Notes: generated by a model from the letters alone, not told the origin. Positions 1 to 12,347 are shown, numbered from the stretch's first letter. The stretch: 64,000 bases of DNA from Epiperipatus broadwayi (GCA_028023455.1 JAQFVV010006203.1:14176348-14240347), one strand, 5' to 3'. Numbers and translations: made by a program.

Positions 1-470
1 CATTTCTTTCTTAGTTTAGAACTAATTACAAACTCTCAAAATTTAACTTTATTTCTGCCACTAATAAATTGTGGAGCAAGTGATGTCATAGGATATGGGC
101 AAGTATTCTTGATAATTGTTTTAAAATATATTGAGAAAGTCTCAATTGCTTCTATTATCTAAAGTTTTTCATGCACAAATCTATTTCTTGTGATTTTCAA
201 GTCTTAAATTTATTATTACATATTATTTTCTCTATGAAAATTTTTACCAAATCTTCATCTCTTTCATTTCTTAACTCTAATCCCCTATAATCGTATCCCT
301 ATTCTCTGACTTATAACAGCATTTCAATTTCTCATTATTATTACACAACTATTTATGGAATCATTTTCAATTTACCCATGCATAATTTCTACTTCATTAT
401 ATTCACTGGTCGATATGTACTCATCACAATTTATCATTTATAGAGTTTTTATTTACAAAGCTTACCTACT
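1..470. other. A+T-rich non-coding stretch
   Basis: No exon-like reading frame, RNA gene or recognisable repeat was seen. If SNAP29 continues leftwards, this is intron of that gene, because exon 2 lies at 4516-4894 on the minus strand and the next exons were not found in the window. Confidence 0.4.
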
Positions 471-1090
471 CTTTAATAATTTTTATTAGTCATTCTTTAG
501 ATTAGAGATTGTCCAATAATGAATAATATTCTGGTAGTTTAATTTTCACTTCATCACTCTCATGCAAGGTAGGGACTGGTTTCTATCCAATTTTAACACC
601 TTATGGAGGGATGCAATCACAAACATATGATCAAAGACATATGAAAAAGATCTATGATCCCCAATGTCTTAAAAGTGGATAAAAACAAGTTCCTACTTTG
701 TGTGAGTGGGGTAGTGAAAATTAAACTCCAGGAATATATAATCTGTAGTCTAATGAATGACTAATAAAAATTATCAATATATTTTTATTAAGTGGTTTGT
801 GTCAAAGTTATGAGAGCAGCATGTTTGATACTTATCAAATAAATTGTAGTAATTTGCTATCTATATATATGTGTGTGTGAGATTATGGTCTGGGCCAACT
901 GATGAGTGCTGGTTCAGTACGAAATGCTCACCTTGGGGCTCATAGATTTTTTTCATGTCTTTGGTCATATGGTTGTGATTGCATTCCTCCACAAGATGTT
1001 AAAAGCGGATAAAAACCATTCCCTACCTTGCATAAGAGTGATACAGTGAAAATTTAAACTAGAGGAATATTATTCATCATTAACTATCTT
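470..1090 (+). mobile_element. Family Z: inverted-dimer repeat with hammerhead motif
   Basis: The segment has three parts. An inverted arm at about 470-664 matches, in reverse, a direct arm at about 930-1085 (shared landmarks are the motif around GCAAGGTAGGGA and the terminal GAATATTATTC). A partial direct copy lies at about 665-790. A hammerhead-like core sits at 895-936, just before the direct arm. The partial copy and the inverted arm share the stretch around GACTAATAAAAATTAT. No coding potential was seen. The layout resembles tandem or inverted copies of a Penelope-type terminal repeat, but no reverse transcriptase is attached, so membership of that class is inferred from structure only. 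The outer ends and the target duplication could not be fixed. Confidence 0.6.
895..936 (+). ncRNA. Hammerhead ribozyme-like motif, family Z
   Basis: Stem I is CCAA (895-898) with TTGG (933-936). The core CTGATGA is at 899-905. Stem II is a 15-nt hairpin at 906-920, five pairs including the canonical G10.1-C11.1. GAA follows at 921-923. Stem III would be ATG with CAY (924-931). This copy has C where the consensus needs U16.1, so it is probably inactive or weak, and a single C-to-U change would give a complete type I hammerhead. The inverted arm of the element begins exactly at TTGGGG (minus strand, from 664), the predicted 3' cleavage product. Confidence 0.55.
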
Positions 1091-1828
1091 TGTCCTAACA
1101 AATTACATCTACTTCTACACCGAAAACTTCTCACATCATTCATTTTTCATACCACAACAGACCAAGGTTGTTCTATAGAAATCTATATTTAATCATTCTG
1201 TTTAAGTGTAATATTCTTCAACTTTTTGAGTTTATTTATGTCAAGCAAACCAGAACTCAATTCTAAATATTATTTATTAAATCTAAAGAGTTTGGAACTA
1301 AGAAGGCAGAAAGCAGGGAGATATTTAATAAAATTCTAGATGAATTACTAAAAACTGTAGGAGAGAAATTTTCTTGATAACCAGGATTCTTTTACAAAAA
1401 AAAAGCTTAAAGCTAGAAAATGTGAGAATTTTAAAGCCATTACAAATTGTTTAGTTATATTTTCAACCAACTGAAATTTTAAATAAAAGCAAGAAATGGA
1501 ATTGAAGTGATAAATGTTATTATTTAAAGAAAGGGAATTGTTTGTTCTACTAATCTTGATTGATTAGTCTATTATCTGTATAAGATAATCTTACAGAAGA
1601 AATGAGCAATGAAAGAAAAAATTGTTTCTCCTATTTTGCATTATATTTACTTAGATTCATAGCTGTAATAAATAGTCTTGATAAGAATGGAGTTAATATT
1701 AGAGGAGGGAGGGTTTGTTGTGTGATATGACAATATTTGTGAATAGAGACAATAAAATTGTCAGAATATTATGTAAGATGGAAGAGAATAAATACCTGAG
1801 CAGAAGGAGATAAACAGCTTTATTAGTT

Positions 1829-1981
1829 TTCTCGAAGGTTTATGATGATGATGTTTTAGTTGTATTTATACATTGGACTATTTCCATCATTAAATATGAG
1901 TACTGAATGTCTTTAGAAAAAATTAACTTTAAATTATTCAATACTCACATTAGATGATGGAAATAGACCAATATATAAATA
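1829..1981. mobile_element. Family Y mini-palindrome (Penelope-like termini only)
   Basis: This 153-bp insertion consists only of two inverted copies of the family Y terminus (landmarks TTGGACTATTTCCATCAT and its reverse complement). The same terminus caps the elements at 44015-46990 and 62603-63585. It is flanked by a 14-bp target duplication with one mismatch, at 1815-1828 and 1982-1995. The left end extends about 30 nt further than the right end, the same asymmetry as in the larger copies. It contains no ribozyme core, tRNA-like segment or coding sequence. Confidence 0.75.
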
Positions 1982-1995
1982 CAGCTTAATTAGTT

Positions 1996-3955
1996 ATTTT
2001 TATACATTTAGATAGTTGATTAAATGAAAAGACTTAATGACAGTGACATTAGAGTACGAATAATAATAAATAACTGGATTTATTAATAGTAAAAGATAAT
2101 TTTATGGCCTACTAAAGTTAAAATTATGAAGAGGTTTGGTAAAATGTTTTATTTGCAGTGTAATTTATATGGAGTGAATAAGAGAAAAAAAGAAGTCAAA
2201 AAACTGGAGATTCATTTTGGATTTGGAGAATAGGGAAAAAGAAAGGACATGAAATATATGTTAGAGGAATTAGTAAACAAAAAATAATAAGAATTAATTG
2301 ATATTGAAGAGCAAATTCTTCAGTTACTACAAAGTACCTGCTAGGTTTAGGATTTGACAGTTTTGAAAAAATAAACTTTTGGAAATTTTTTCAGAACAGT
2401 ATGGATATCTAGCTCTTATTAGCTATAAAGTAGATATTACAGATTAATAGATTGGTTAGAAAAATGTTGATGTATTAACTATAAAAATATCAAATATGAT
2501 GATAATACAAAACAGATTCTACTATTAGTGAGAAAGAATCACATTCCTGAGCTTTGGACTCATAATTTACTTCTACACTTTCATCTGCTTAATAAAAATA
2601 AGACATATTTATTAACCCAGCATGATTTAGATCAATGGTAGAATGAGAGACTTAGGAGTTCAAAGTCCATGAATTATGGCTACTAGCTGTCATAGTTCTA
2701 GAATTTCTCTCCTAAGCAATAAACTATTTGGTTACTGAATAACTTAGTATTCTTAATAGATTTTTCTAAGGATATAATTAAGCAAAAAAAATTTACATCA
2801 TAATAAAAGCAATCAATTCCAAAGTTAAAAAATATTCAGTTTGAAAACTCTTCACTTCACCCAATCAATTAATTGACAGGACAAAAAATGATATTTCAAA
2901 GAGCTGTTTCATTACCAACATTATATCTGAGGCACATAAACTAAAATATTGGTCCAAAGACTGCAAAAATAAAACTTTAGTCAAATTTTAATTATTTCCC
3001 TCACAAATTAATTAAGTAAGATAATATATATAAATGCTATTTGGATACTCACATTTAGTTGTATCTTCAGTCATGCATTGCTTTAATTGAACAAGTTACA
3101 TATACGATTCAATTTGTCAACATGATTTCAGGGGAGGAAGTAAAATTTACTATAAATTTTGCATTTATGACAATATCTTTTGTTACTTCAAATATTAAAA
3201 CGATTAAAAGATTGATTTTGATCAAGAAGGTTGATGACGATCTTAATTTTATAGAATAAGTTTTCTCCCTCATCCTTGATTCTACAATGAAATTTCACTT
3301 CTATGACAATACAGAATATTTTCTAAATTTTTTTAAAAAATACAACAATTCCATCTTTTAATTTTTTTCAAGGCTTATTTTATTACATTAAAAACAATCC
3401 ATCTAACAGTTTTAATTTAATAAAATAAGCATATATTTGTTGGATTTTTTTATAATCTGATCAATGCAAAGATAAGTGAATAATACATTTTTTTTACCAA
3501 CAAAAAATGTTTTTGTTCTGCATTTTCTAAATGAATAAAATAATGATTGTTAATTTATAGATATGTGGAAATTTTTTTTTATTGGTGAATTCAAAAGAAT
3601 TAAATAATTTTGAAAACCGATACTGAGTTTAAATCTGAATACAAAAATTAACTGTTTTAACTACAAGAATATATCCAATCGATCTCTCATTTTTTCTCTC
3701 TCTATATGTTTATAATTAACAACCCACACCTATATTTTGATCTTACAAATCAATAATTAGAAATAAAAATATGCTAATGATCTCATAAGATATAGTAAGA
3801 CAAACCAAATCTTTTCAGTTTAGACCATCTTCCACATTTTTGAAAAATATAAATGTAGGCTATTAATTATAAATAAAATCCTGATACTGAGTGGAAAAAA
3901 GTATAAGGTTAAAAAGTGATTATCACGCATCTATATAAAGAATATTATATATCTA
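1996..3955. other. A+T-rich non-coding stretch
   Basis: Several short runs hint at old coding relics (for example near 2260-2340), but none gives a recognisable protein motif. The 66-codon frame at 3059-3259 lacks any family signature and is taken as chance. No RNA gene was seen. Confidence 0.35.
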
Positions 3956-3959
3956 TTTG

Positions 3960-4330
3960 AACTATATTTATGATATATACCATCATCACTTCGAGTCATC
4001 ATAAATCCACTAAAGAATAAAATCTCTCAGTTTAATCCAGTTTTTCAATTTGCAGTTTCTTTTCTCCACATTAATCTAGCAAATTTCCTTACCTCACCCA
4101 TCCATCTTATATGTGTTTTTTCCCCTCATAGATCTCTAGTCTTTAGAAATCCAGTTTAAAACTCAATTGTTTATACGGTATCATCTGTCCTAACATGTAC
4201 AAATTCAGTTCTTTATTCAATCTCTTAATTTTAATAGCAGTAATATCTTTATTGGTTCTTTCATCCATAATTCCCATCACTCCAACTTTATTGTATGATC
4301 TGCACTCTTTGCATTGGTTCTTATGAATTT
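3960..4330 (-). pseudogene. RTE-like LINE 3' end fragment
   Basis: Read on the minus strand, this matches the degenerate C-terminal tail of an RTE-like endonuclease-reverse transcriptase, where the usual ending is a W-x-x-L-G-E-x-F-x-x-Q-W pattern. Related fragments lie at 17034-17270 and 63636-63990 on the same strand, and the three share the order of diagnostic words. Many stops and indels show it is dead. It lies downstream of SNAP29 exon 2, presumably within the next intron. Confidence 0.45.
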
Positions 4331-4515
4331 GAGACTAGGATTTACATGCGCACACACACACAGATAAATATCAAAATGTGCAACTATAAGTTTGCATAAT
4401 TACTAATGATAAATTCAAAGAACCTTTTTAACTGGGACACTTAATATTACTGCTAATAAAAATGTTTAAAGTTTTTGGAAAAATCAGTTATATTAAAAAA
4501 AAAAAAAAAACTCAC

Positions 4516-4894
4516 CAAGGTTTTGATTAAATGCTTCTTCATATTGGTCATTTCTACTATATGCCTGTGAAGTCCCATAACCTGTGTATCCAGAACTAGC
4601 GCTACCCTCTGAATCATATCTATCTAAATCCCTAATTCGCATCCCAGGATGAGGATCAAGTGAAGGGGCAGTAGATTTACTAATATTAACTGATTCCTGG
4701 AGATTGGATTGTTTGGAGAGAACATCGGGGGTTTTGACTCCTTTATCTTCTTTATTACCTTTGAAATAATTTACTAAACCACCAAAAACACTTTTTATGG
4801 AATTGATATGCTTCTGGGATATTTTGGTTGTGTAATTAATCTGATCCAGTTTACGATCAACATTTTCCAATTGCTCACGCTGCTCTAACAGTTC
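4516..4894 (-). CDS. SNAP29: SNAP29 exon 2 (Qb-SNARE core and linker)
   Basis: This exon encodes residues 82-207 of a SNAP29-like Qbc-SNARE, which pairs with syntaxin and VAMP partners, notably in autophagosome-lysosome fusion. It opens with ELLEQREQLENVD, in which the first Q aligns with the zero-layer glutamine of the Qb helix. It continues through the family hallmark ISQKHINSIKSVFGG into a low-complexity linker rich in S, Y and G. The acceptor (TATAG before 4894) and donor (GTGAG at 4515-4511) are clear. The exon enters in phase 0, matching exon 1, and leaves after one base of a codon. Unspliced, the frame runs into a poly-T tract, so the ORF end is not real. The Qc-SNARE domain is missing from the window. 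The identification rests on the near-exact hallmark block. Confidence 0.93.
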
Positions 4895-4969
4895 CTATAA
4901 GCAAATACAAAGTATTTAAATACAAGTATATTATATATACTGAACTTAATGTAATTTATGAAGAATTTG

Positions 4970-5085
4970 AACACACCCTTTCAAGCTCCACACAGCTATT
5001 CACTCCATGTATTGGTTGTATAAGATGGAGTAGTTAGCTGTAGGGAGCTTGAAAGCCTGAGTTCAAATTCCTTCTAAATACAAAG
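4970..5085 (+). repeat. Hairpin repeat, possible tRNA-derived SINE
   Basis: Inverted halves around CTTTCAAGCTCC and GGGAGCTTGAAAG form a long imperfect hairpin (about 4978-5056). The 3' side carries a box B-like GAGTTCAAATTCC at about 5060-5073, which suggests a degenerate tRNA-derived SINE. It lies just upstream of SNAP29 exon 2, in intron 1. Confidence 0.35.
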
Positions 5086-6070
5086 TATATAATTTATGAT
5101 ATAAATATATTCAAATAAATATTGGTAATATTTATTTCTTTGATGGTCTATAGATAAAAGAAAGTTTAAAAAAGATTAAGAAGATAAAAATTTAAATAAA
5201 GCAATAATTATTATACAAATATGAATTCACATATCTGTTTAATGCATACCAAATTACATAAACATCTAATAGTCAATTATCTGACTTATCATGGCTCACT
5301 CAAAACTTACTTGAATGAATGTCTAAACTGTATATCTGTCTCAAATCAATATCTGGTTAAGGTAATTTGAATCAATTTTCTTTTAATGTTTTTGAGTGAG
5401 TGTGTGTGGTTATGTTAATTATTTTTATTGAATGTAATCAACAAAAAATCAAACCTATTTTTATTTGATATTGGAAGCCATCATCAGGATTCAAACTTGC
5501 ATAAACACTCAGTCACTGTTGCTGGTTTCCCATTCTATTGTTCATTTTTATATATAATAACTACAAAAGCATTTCTGAAACAACATACCTATTCTGAGTT
5601 TGGCTATTTGCTTTTTCAAATTCAAATTTAGTATTAATTAAAATGTGTTGACTTGCATTTATCAATGTTGATTATAGATATGATTTACAAACATAGAAAA
5701 ATCTTGATTTACTTATTCTTTTAAGCATTGGTTAGAAGGTCAGACACCATATGAGCAAGAAAGACTATTTTATACTTTTCAAAAGAACTACTTTTTACAT
5801 TTTTTTTAAAAAAAATATTTATATGATATGGATATACAGATACTAATTAAAATATATATAAAGCAATTTATTTCTTATTTAAAATTTGTGAATAATCATA
5901 ATATTTTATAACAATTATCTAACATGAAAAAATTACAACTATATATAACTTTGCGAACTTTGGTATCTATTGTTTTCTTCCTCTTAGATAGAATATAGTT
6001 ATTTTTAAATTGTTCTGACATTGTGAATCAGATTTTCAGCAAAACTGTTGCTCCTTAGCTTGTAAGTCAA

Positions 6071-6150
6071 GTGTTGGTAGCCTAGCGGTTAGCGTAGTTG
6101 CCTTCCAAGCAGCTGACCGGGGTTCGCTTTGACATATATAAAAAAAAAAA
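6071..6150 (+). repeat. tRNA-Gly(UCC)-derived SINE or tRNA pseudogene
   Basis: The first 60 bases read like a eukaryotic tRNA-Gly with a TCC anticodon. Box A is at TAGCCTAGCGGTTAGCG (6078-6094). The anticodon arm is GTTGC-CTTCCAA-GCAGC with five pairs, and box B is GGGGTTCGC. The 3' acceptor half is lost and replaced by a short A-rich tail (about 6140-6150), so it is a retrotransposed tRNA-like sequence rather than a working tRNA gene. It lies inside SNAP29 intron 1. Confidence 0.7.
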
Positions 6151-7960
6151 GTATGACTCTGCAAGGAATTTTTTTTTTTGTTTAGTCTATCGATGATTTA
6201 AAATCATATCTATAAGAAAGGAACTAATGAATACATGAACAACAAATACTCCTTTATTACCTACTTTTATTTTTCTATTTTCTGTATATATAAATTAAGT
6301 AAGATTGTTTAGTTACAAAGCAAAAAAAGCATTGTTATATTAATGAAATTTTCAAATTCTAATATCAAAAATGTTTTGCTCTTTTCTTTTAAATATAAAA
6401 ACAAAGCAAGGCACCAAAGGAATAAAAACAAATTTTCAATCAATTGAAGTCAAACAGTGCCACTATGACTATTTCAGAGCAAAACATGAATGAAAAAGCA
6501 AATGTGTCCATAAAACAATTTAAATGACTGTTAAAAAAAGTTTAAACAGAGATATAATTTGTTTAAATCTAAGTGTTTAGAAATAGTAAAAGAAAAAAAA
6601 ATCTCTGACTGCCCAAGAAATGGCATGCATATTTAGTAACTATAAAAGCTAAGTCTCTTTATTAGTATATAATTAATTTAAAATCTATATTAAAAATTAA
6701 ATAAATAGTTATTATTGTAAAAAGGTTCAATGTAGTTTACACTTTAATAAAACAAAACAGACTGGCCTTTAGGAGTATTTTTATCTGCCATGATAATAAA
6801 GATAAAAAGGAATCAATGTTCACACATATATAATCAGCTTTCAAAAACTACCAATTGATGTCTTAATTAAAAACTACCAGCAATCTCAGTAGAAGAGCAT
6901 AGTATTTTCTTAGTAAAAATAAAATCCAGTAAACTCACCAAGTTGATTGATGCATGTTAATAAATTGCCCACTCACATTTCATTCATTATATAAATAATC
7001 ACATGATAACAACTGCAAGGATAAACATTGAGATTGGAGATTAGAAATTTGTCCTGTTGGTTCCTTATGTATTCAAAAAGAAACCAAAGAATTTTCTTTG
7101 AGTTAATAACAGACCCCTATATTATCATAAATGTAAGTGAATAAAGATTCATTATAAATAAGATTGAAGAATAACGTTGTGAAGATTAATGCATATCAAA
7201 TAAAATAACAAAATGAATCAATCAATTTATTGAATCTAGTCCATGCAGATGGATTTATGTCCCAAATATTCAAATTCTGATGAAATAAATACAGGGCTTT
7301 TATATTAATGGATAAATGCTTTTGAACTGACAAAACAACATTTTAAAATTGGCATGGAAGACTTTAATATAAGAAAAGTAAATTTAAAATGGAGAAAGAA
7401 TCTATAAAGAACATGAATATATGGAAGGGAAAAAACCCTGAATGTAATGAATTCTTTTTCTGAAAAAAAAAATCCAAAAACAAAATAGATATGAAAGCAT
7501 CCAAATGACAATACAGGAGAATAAATTATATTTTGACTAATAAAGTTTTTTTTAAAAAAAAATTATAGAATAATTAATAGACTCAAAACAGGAAATGATG
7601 ATTGATTAATGCATTAATACAAAGTTAAGAAAACAAAAGTTATGAAAAAAAAAATAGTACTGTAATTAGTATTCTGATTTTCAGAAATAATCCAATGAAC
7701 ATAAACTAAAGCTTACAATATGTTTTAAAATGCTAGAAAACTTTGAAAATGTTAATGCTTGAGCAAAATCAATAGAAAGATACAAATATATTTTATTAAA
7801 AAACAATTTTATAGAAAGCAACAACTCAGTAGTAAATTTTCTATTGGGGTAGTCAATGTTTTAACAAAAAAAAACAATATGAAAATAATTAAAATCTCAT
7901 TAAACATTGTGTCCCAGAAAAACACATGACCGATGTAAAATAAAACACAAAGCATTATTT
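6151..7960. other. SNAP29 intron 1 sequence without recognised features
   Basis: A+T-rich with homopolymer runs. No exon-like frame, RNA gene or repeat family seen elsewhere in the window was recognised. The minus-strand frame at 7305-7511 is low complexity and is taken as chance. Confidence 0.35.
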
Positions 7961-7972
7961 ACATTTTATCTT

Positions 7973-8900
7973 ATTATTGACTATTCAAAATAATCTTGTG
8001 ACTCAATATATCACTGAAAATGATTGTAAAACTGTTTGAAGCCATCCTTGAAATCTTATATTGGAATCATTTGCAGAAACTTTACTGCAAAATTCTAAAT
8101 GGCCTGAATTGAATTCATTTTTTAGCCAAGAAAATATCACAATTTTGGCACTATAGGCCATCATGTTATCGTACAACATATTCAAGTCACTTGTGCAATA
8201 TTTTGATTCAAAAGACCAAATAGTAATTAATGTTTACTGTATGTGAATGATGATTTTAGAATATTAAAAAAATATTGAGCAATGTTTTGATATCTCTTAT
8301 ATTTGCAATTTCCTTGCTTTTTCTTATTCTAATGATCTTCATTCTGCATTCCAGTGGTCGGTTGATAACTCATATAAAATTTTATCGCATGTTACAATGT
8401 TTGGAAAGAATAGATGTATTTGCCAATTCTTTATATATCTCTGCAGTGCTCAACTTTTTGAACAATATCAATAAATAAAGCACAACCATGCACATTCCCT
8501 TCATTTGTTCAAATCCTTTATTAAAATGTGATAAACAATGTTTTTAACAATGCCAGTGAGTTCCTCAATGAGTCTGGAAGATACACACAGTGATCAGTTT
8601 AAAGAATTTTGGCCACTTTTTTCATGTTTTCTTCATTTCCAGTTGTTTTTGATGTGCCTGGACTTGGATCATCTTCAATGTTCTCCCTGCTATTACAAAA
8701 TCTTAAAAACTACTTTAAAATATTCTTACAACTCATGGTTTTCTTGCCATAAGCAGCTGAAATCATTTCAAATGTTTCAGAGTTTTAACCAATTTAAAAC
8801 AAAAACATTAATGCATTGCTCAATGGAGGATTTTCTATAAAGGAATGAAAGAGTTACATTTCATGACATAAATTCATGATCCAGACATGCTAGCATTTTA
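7973..8900 (-). pseudogene. mariner-like transposase relic
   Basis: On the minus strand, broken frames follow the order of a mariner transposase. Near 8880-8800 there is an N-terminal stretch with cysteine and FVLNW-like helix-turn-helix residues. Around 8690-8610 is the linker block RENIEDDPSPGTSKT followed by NEENMKKVAKIL, a typical mariner signature. Near 8060-7975 is a C-terminal block reading DFKDGF then YIESQDYFE, matching the usual DYFEG ending. The central catalytic D,D34D region is not recognisable, and stops and frameshifts are frequent. It sits in SNAP29 intron 1, in the same orientation as the host gene. Confidence 0.6.
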
Positions 8901-9689
8901 AACTTGGAGTGGTGAATAACTAAATTGCCATTATGCAACACATGCATTGATTGAGAAGTGAGTTGCAGGCAACCTCCAGAGAGAACCAGCCATATTTTCA
9001 ATAGTAAATACTGTGTATGTGGAATTAGGCAAAATATACAGAAAGAGTTTAAAATAGTATAATGAAGCAGTCAATCTTAGCTCAAGATTGAGCTTCATAG
9101 TCCCATCTACAAACCTGTGTTTAAACCCTATATCCCATCCCGCTCCTTTTGTCGTGTATATATATTTTATGTATATATTTGAGATATGCGCCTAGGTTAT
9201 AAAATTTTAACTTTAAAATTAACATTTTTATTATTATTAATTTTAGGATTATTAATTCTTTTATTAAAATACATAGGTGCGGCTCAAATATATATATATA
9301 TAGGAGCAAAATTACTAACAAAAGATTGATTTTTTGTAAATATTTTATTATATGTCATTTTTTAAACTTTTTCTTTTTAAAGTACTTTTTCTATTAAACT
9401 GTATATTTTTATAGAATCCAATATGGAAGATGCTACAGTAATTGTCTAAAAATAATTAAAGGGGTTGGAAGCACTATTGTTTTAATCTGGGGTAGGTATT
9501 TTTAATTAAAGTTTTTACTTAAAATGGGATTAAGATTAGAGATACTTTTGTTAAAAACATGTTGTCAAATCTATTTCTAATCTGGAAATAGATTTGAATT
9601 TATTTTTGGATGTTATCTTACTGTTGCATCTTCAAAAACAACCGATAAAGGAAAAGTATAAAATGGCTGAATTTTGAGGACAGATTAGA

Positions 9690-9806
9690 TTAGCTACTAT
9701 TGAGAGAACTGATTGTAAACGTATTACACGTCGCTTGAAACTTAAATAACGTAGCAGTAAATTCATCACTTCTTGGCTCTGTTGGGTCATCATCTTCCGC
9801 TGCCAT
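9690..9806 (-). CDS. Short CpG-rich ORF, possible first exon (unrecognised)
   Basis: A 38-codon minus-strand frame starts MAAEDDDPTEPRSDEFTA and ends SSLNSS. It stands out because the surrounding 9600-9960 segment keeps CpG dinucleotides (ACGTCGC, TTCCGCTGCC, CACGTG) in otherwise CpG-poor intron DNA, and because the acidic start looks like a real N-terminus. No clear splice donor was found and no family was recognised. It could be a first exon of a nested gene, a relic, or chance. Confidence 0.22.
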   Translation of the reverse strand: MAAEDDDPTEPRSDEFTATLFKFQATCNTFTISSLNSS

Positions 9807-10956
9807 ATCATACTGCTGCCCAAGAGTGAAAAGCCCGACCTAAGAACTTTAGTGTGCTAATAAAAGCTTGCTGCCACAGAACTTGCATCTCAATTGCTGT
9901 GCACGTGCAACTACTAAATTGGACTCTTAAAATTGCAAGGTAAATTATTTCAAACCGCCACCATTGAAACTAAATCTAGCCTAATTCATCTATCAAGATT
10001 TCTTCTAATATGTGATTTAACTTTATTTTGTAACTTTATGTAAAATGTAATTTGCTCTTAAATAATTTCTATAAATCTAATTTTCTCTCATATGCTCGAA
10101 TTTTCTTTAAACTTGGTGCGGTCATTTGTTTATTACTTGATTTTATATACATATATGCTTTTCTAATTAATATGCCAATCTAAACAATCTGATGAGTTGA
10201 ATTCCTAAAATCTTTTCATTCTTTTAAGTAAACCTTCATGCATCAAGGTTATTAATGTCCCCTAAAAATATAATGCGTTATTAATTAACATACTCGCCAG
10301 ATTGTTTTTCGAGTCAACATTTTATTTATGTTTTAATATAAAAATATATATTTGTTTAACACTGGATTTTCTACCCAGGGTAAATCCAGAACTCAAGCTA
10401 ATTAACACTTTGAAATCTTATAAAATATTATTTATTTAATTCTAAAATAAGGGTGACTTAATTGTTTTACATATATATATAACTGCTAGTTATTTTCTTT
10501 TTTTACTCTTAAAATATATGCTATGTATTCCAGTTATTGTAAAATCCACGAAGGTGGGATTGAATTATTTTAAATAGTAGGAAAGGGAAGGGGATGAATC
10601 TTAATGTCTCTTTTACTTAATCAAATCTTAATGTATATTTTATTAATTTGAAATCTAAATCTTACTGTTACTTTTGCTAAATAAAATCTTCAAGTATATT
10701 TTAAGTAAATGAAATGAAATCTCTCTATATATATTATAGCGGCATAGCATATTATTTATATAAATTATAGTATTCAAACAAGGGTCATTTATTTTTAAAG
10801 CAGTAAAACTTTTTCAATGTCGTTAGTGGCATTTATCATTCGTACTGCGTTACTAACATTTAGCTGATCTTCGTGTTTTATATATATGTGCTTCTTAATT
10901 TGGGGGTTGCGACAAGATCGAACCCATAGATTGCTCATTATTTATTCCATATAAAA

Positions 10957-11150
10957 TGCCTCTGGTGGTGATCCCGTAAGTTTGGCACACGCTATGCATA
11001 TCACTTCTTCGTATAAAAAGGCCCCTGGCGGTGACCCCTATGTCTGGCACACGCTATGCCCATCCATTTCTTCATATAAAAGACCTCTGGTGATGATCCC
11101 TAAGTATGGCACACGCTATGCCCATCCACTTCATCTTTCATCCAGAAGCA
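10957..11150. repeat. Minisatellite, three units of about 60 bp
   Basis: Three tandem units share TGGCACACGCTATGC and a CCTCTGGTGRTGATCCC-like block. The frame across the array is open on the plus strand only because the units are similar. It is not taken as a gene. Confidence 0.75.
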
Positions 11151-11949
11151 CGACTTTTTCTGTTATTTCTTGGTTATAATGTCAGTACCACAAGCTTCTT
11201 CGTATATTTATTTCTTTTGCTTCATGACCCAGTTTTAATGCTCTAATATTAAAATTGCGCTCTGCTTAAAATATATATATAAATGCCAATTCTTCTATTT
11301 TATTAATTAAATTTCTGTATTTAAGAGTAGCTATATGCCTTGGGGAAAATAAAGCGTTCTTCTCGTAAATGTTAATGAAACTAATTTTCAATAAATTGTC
11401 AAATGTATTTTATGTGTTTTCATGACCGTAATGGCAGGAAAATAGTTTGTATTTATATCTGTAGTGAATTTCAGAATGCTCCCCTAAATCATATGTTAGT
11501 CACCACGTTTCAGAACCATAACCCAAAGCATTAATAGCAATTTTATGTAACTTCTTTATAATAATTGATTGGCATCTTAATATTGGACCCATCAAAGATG
11601 TGTGTTTATTTATAATATATCATTTAGCTAATAAAGAGCATATGAGAAATAATAGTGTTAATGACACTATGTAATCCTCTATCGCTTGGTAGACCGCTTG
11701 CTCATTCACGCACACACTAATGTATATAATTAATTTATAAATGTATAATAATTTGTCAGTATATTAAACTATATTTTTATTGTCTAACTTATTTGAGTAG
11801 TTCGAATTCCTTTTCCTCCACTTACACATATTACATTCATGCTTATATATATTTTAATATAGCCATAATTAATAGATGTCTCATTGTTTTGCTCAGGTTT
11901 GCTAGTCGGCCGGATTAAAATTAATTTTCATGTGCCATCACTATTATGT

Positions 11950-12060
11950 TATTCATTAGGTGTTTGATCTGGGGCTTAGAGAGTGGGTTTGAATCCAGGC
12001 TGGTCCCTGACCTAAATCTTGGGCTTGACTGGGTTTGAAGTACATTTTGTGAGTTCCAGC
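11950..12060 (+). repeat. Degenerate tRNA-like SINE candidate
   Basis: A box B-like GGTTTGAATCC at about 11979-11989 follows a TTAGGTGTTTGATCTGG stretch that could be a decayed box A region. No tail or target duplication was resolved, so this is a weak call. Confidence 0.25.
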
Positions 12061-12347
12061 TTATGTTAGATGGATAAACATGTTTTGACCGGTACAATAA
12101 GAAAATAAACTATACAATGGCACTAAAAAGTATAAAAATCTTAGATATAAAATGTAATATTTGTCTGAGAGAAAAGTTACTTACTAAAACAGGAATAACA
12201 TTACAATTATATAATATTATATAACAGAAAACAATATAGCTCAAACAACGTAGGTTTAAATGCCACATTTATTCAAAATAAATAAAAGACCGTAAGCAAT
12301 TAAGGAGCTCCAGAAATCTTTGCACATACTTTACAAAAAACAAGTGA

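Noticed and set aside
1-4500. C-terminal Qc-SNARE exons of SNAP29
   Set aside because: Looked for on the minus strand but no matching block was seen; they are assumed to lie outside the window.
10982-11179. 65-codon plus-strand ORF
   Set aside because: It reads through three minisatellite units; periodicity explains the open frame.
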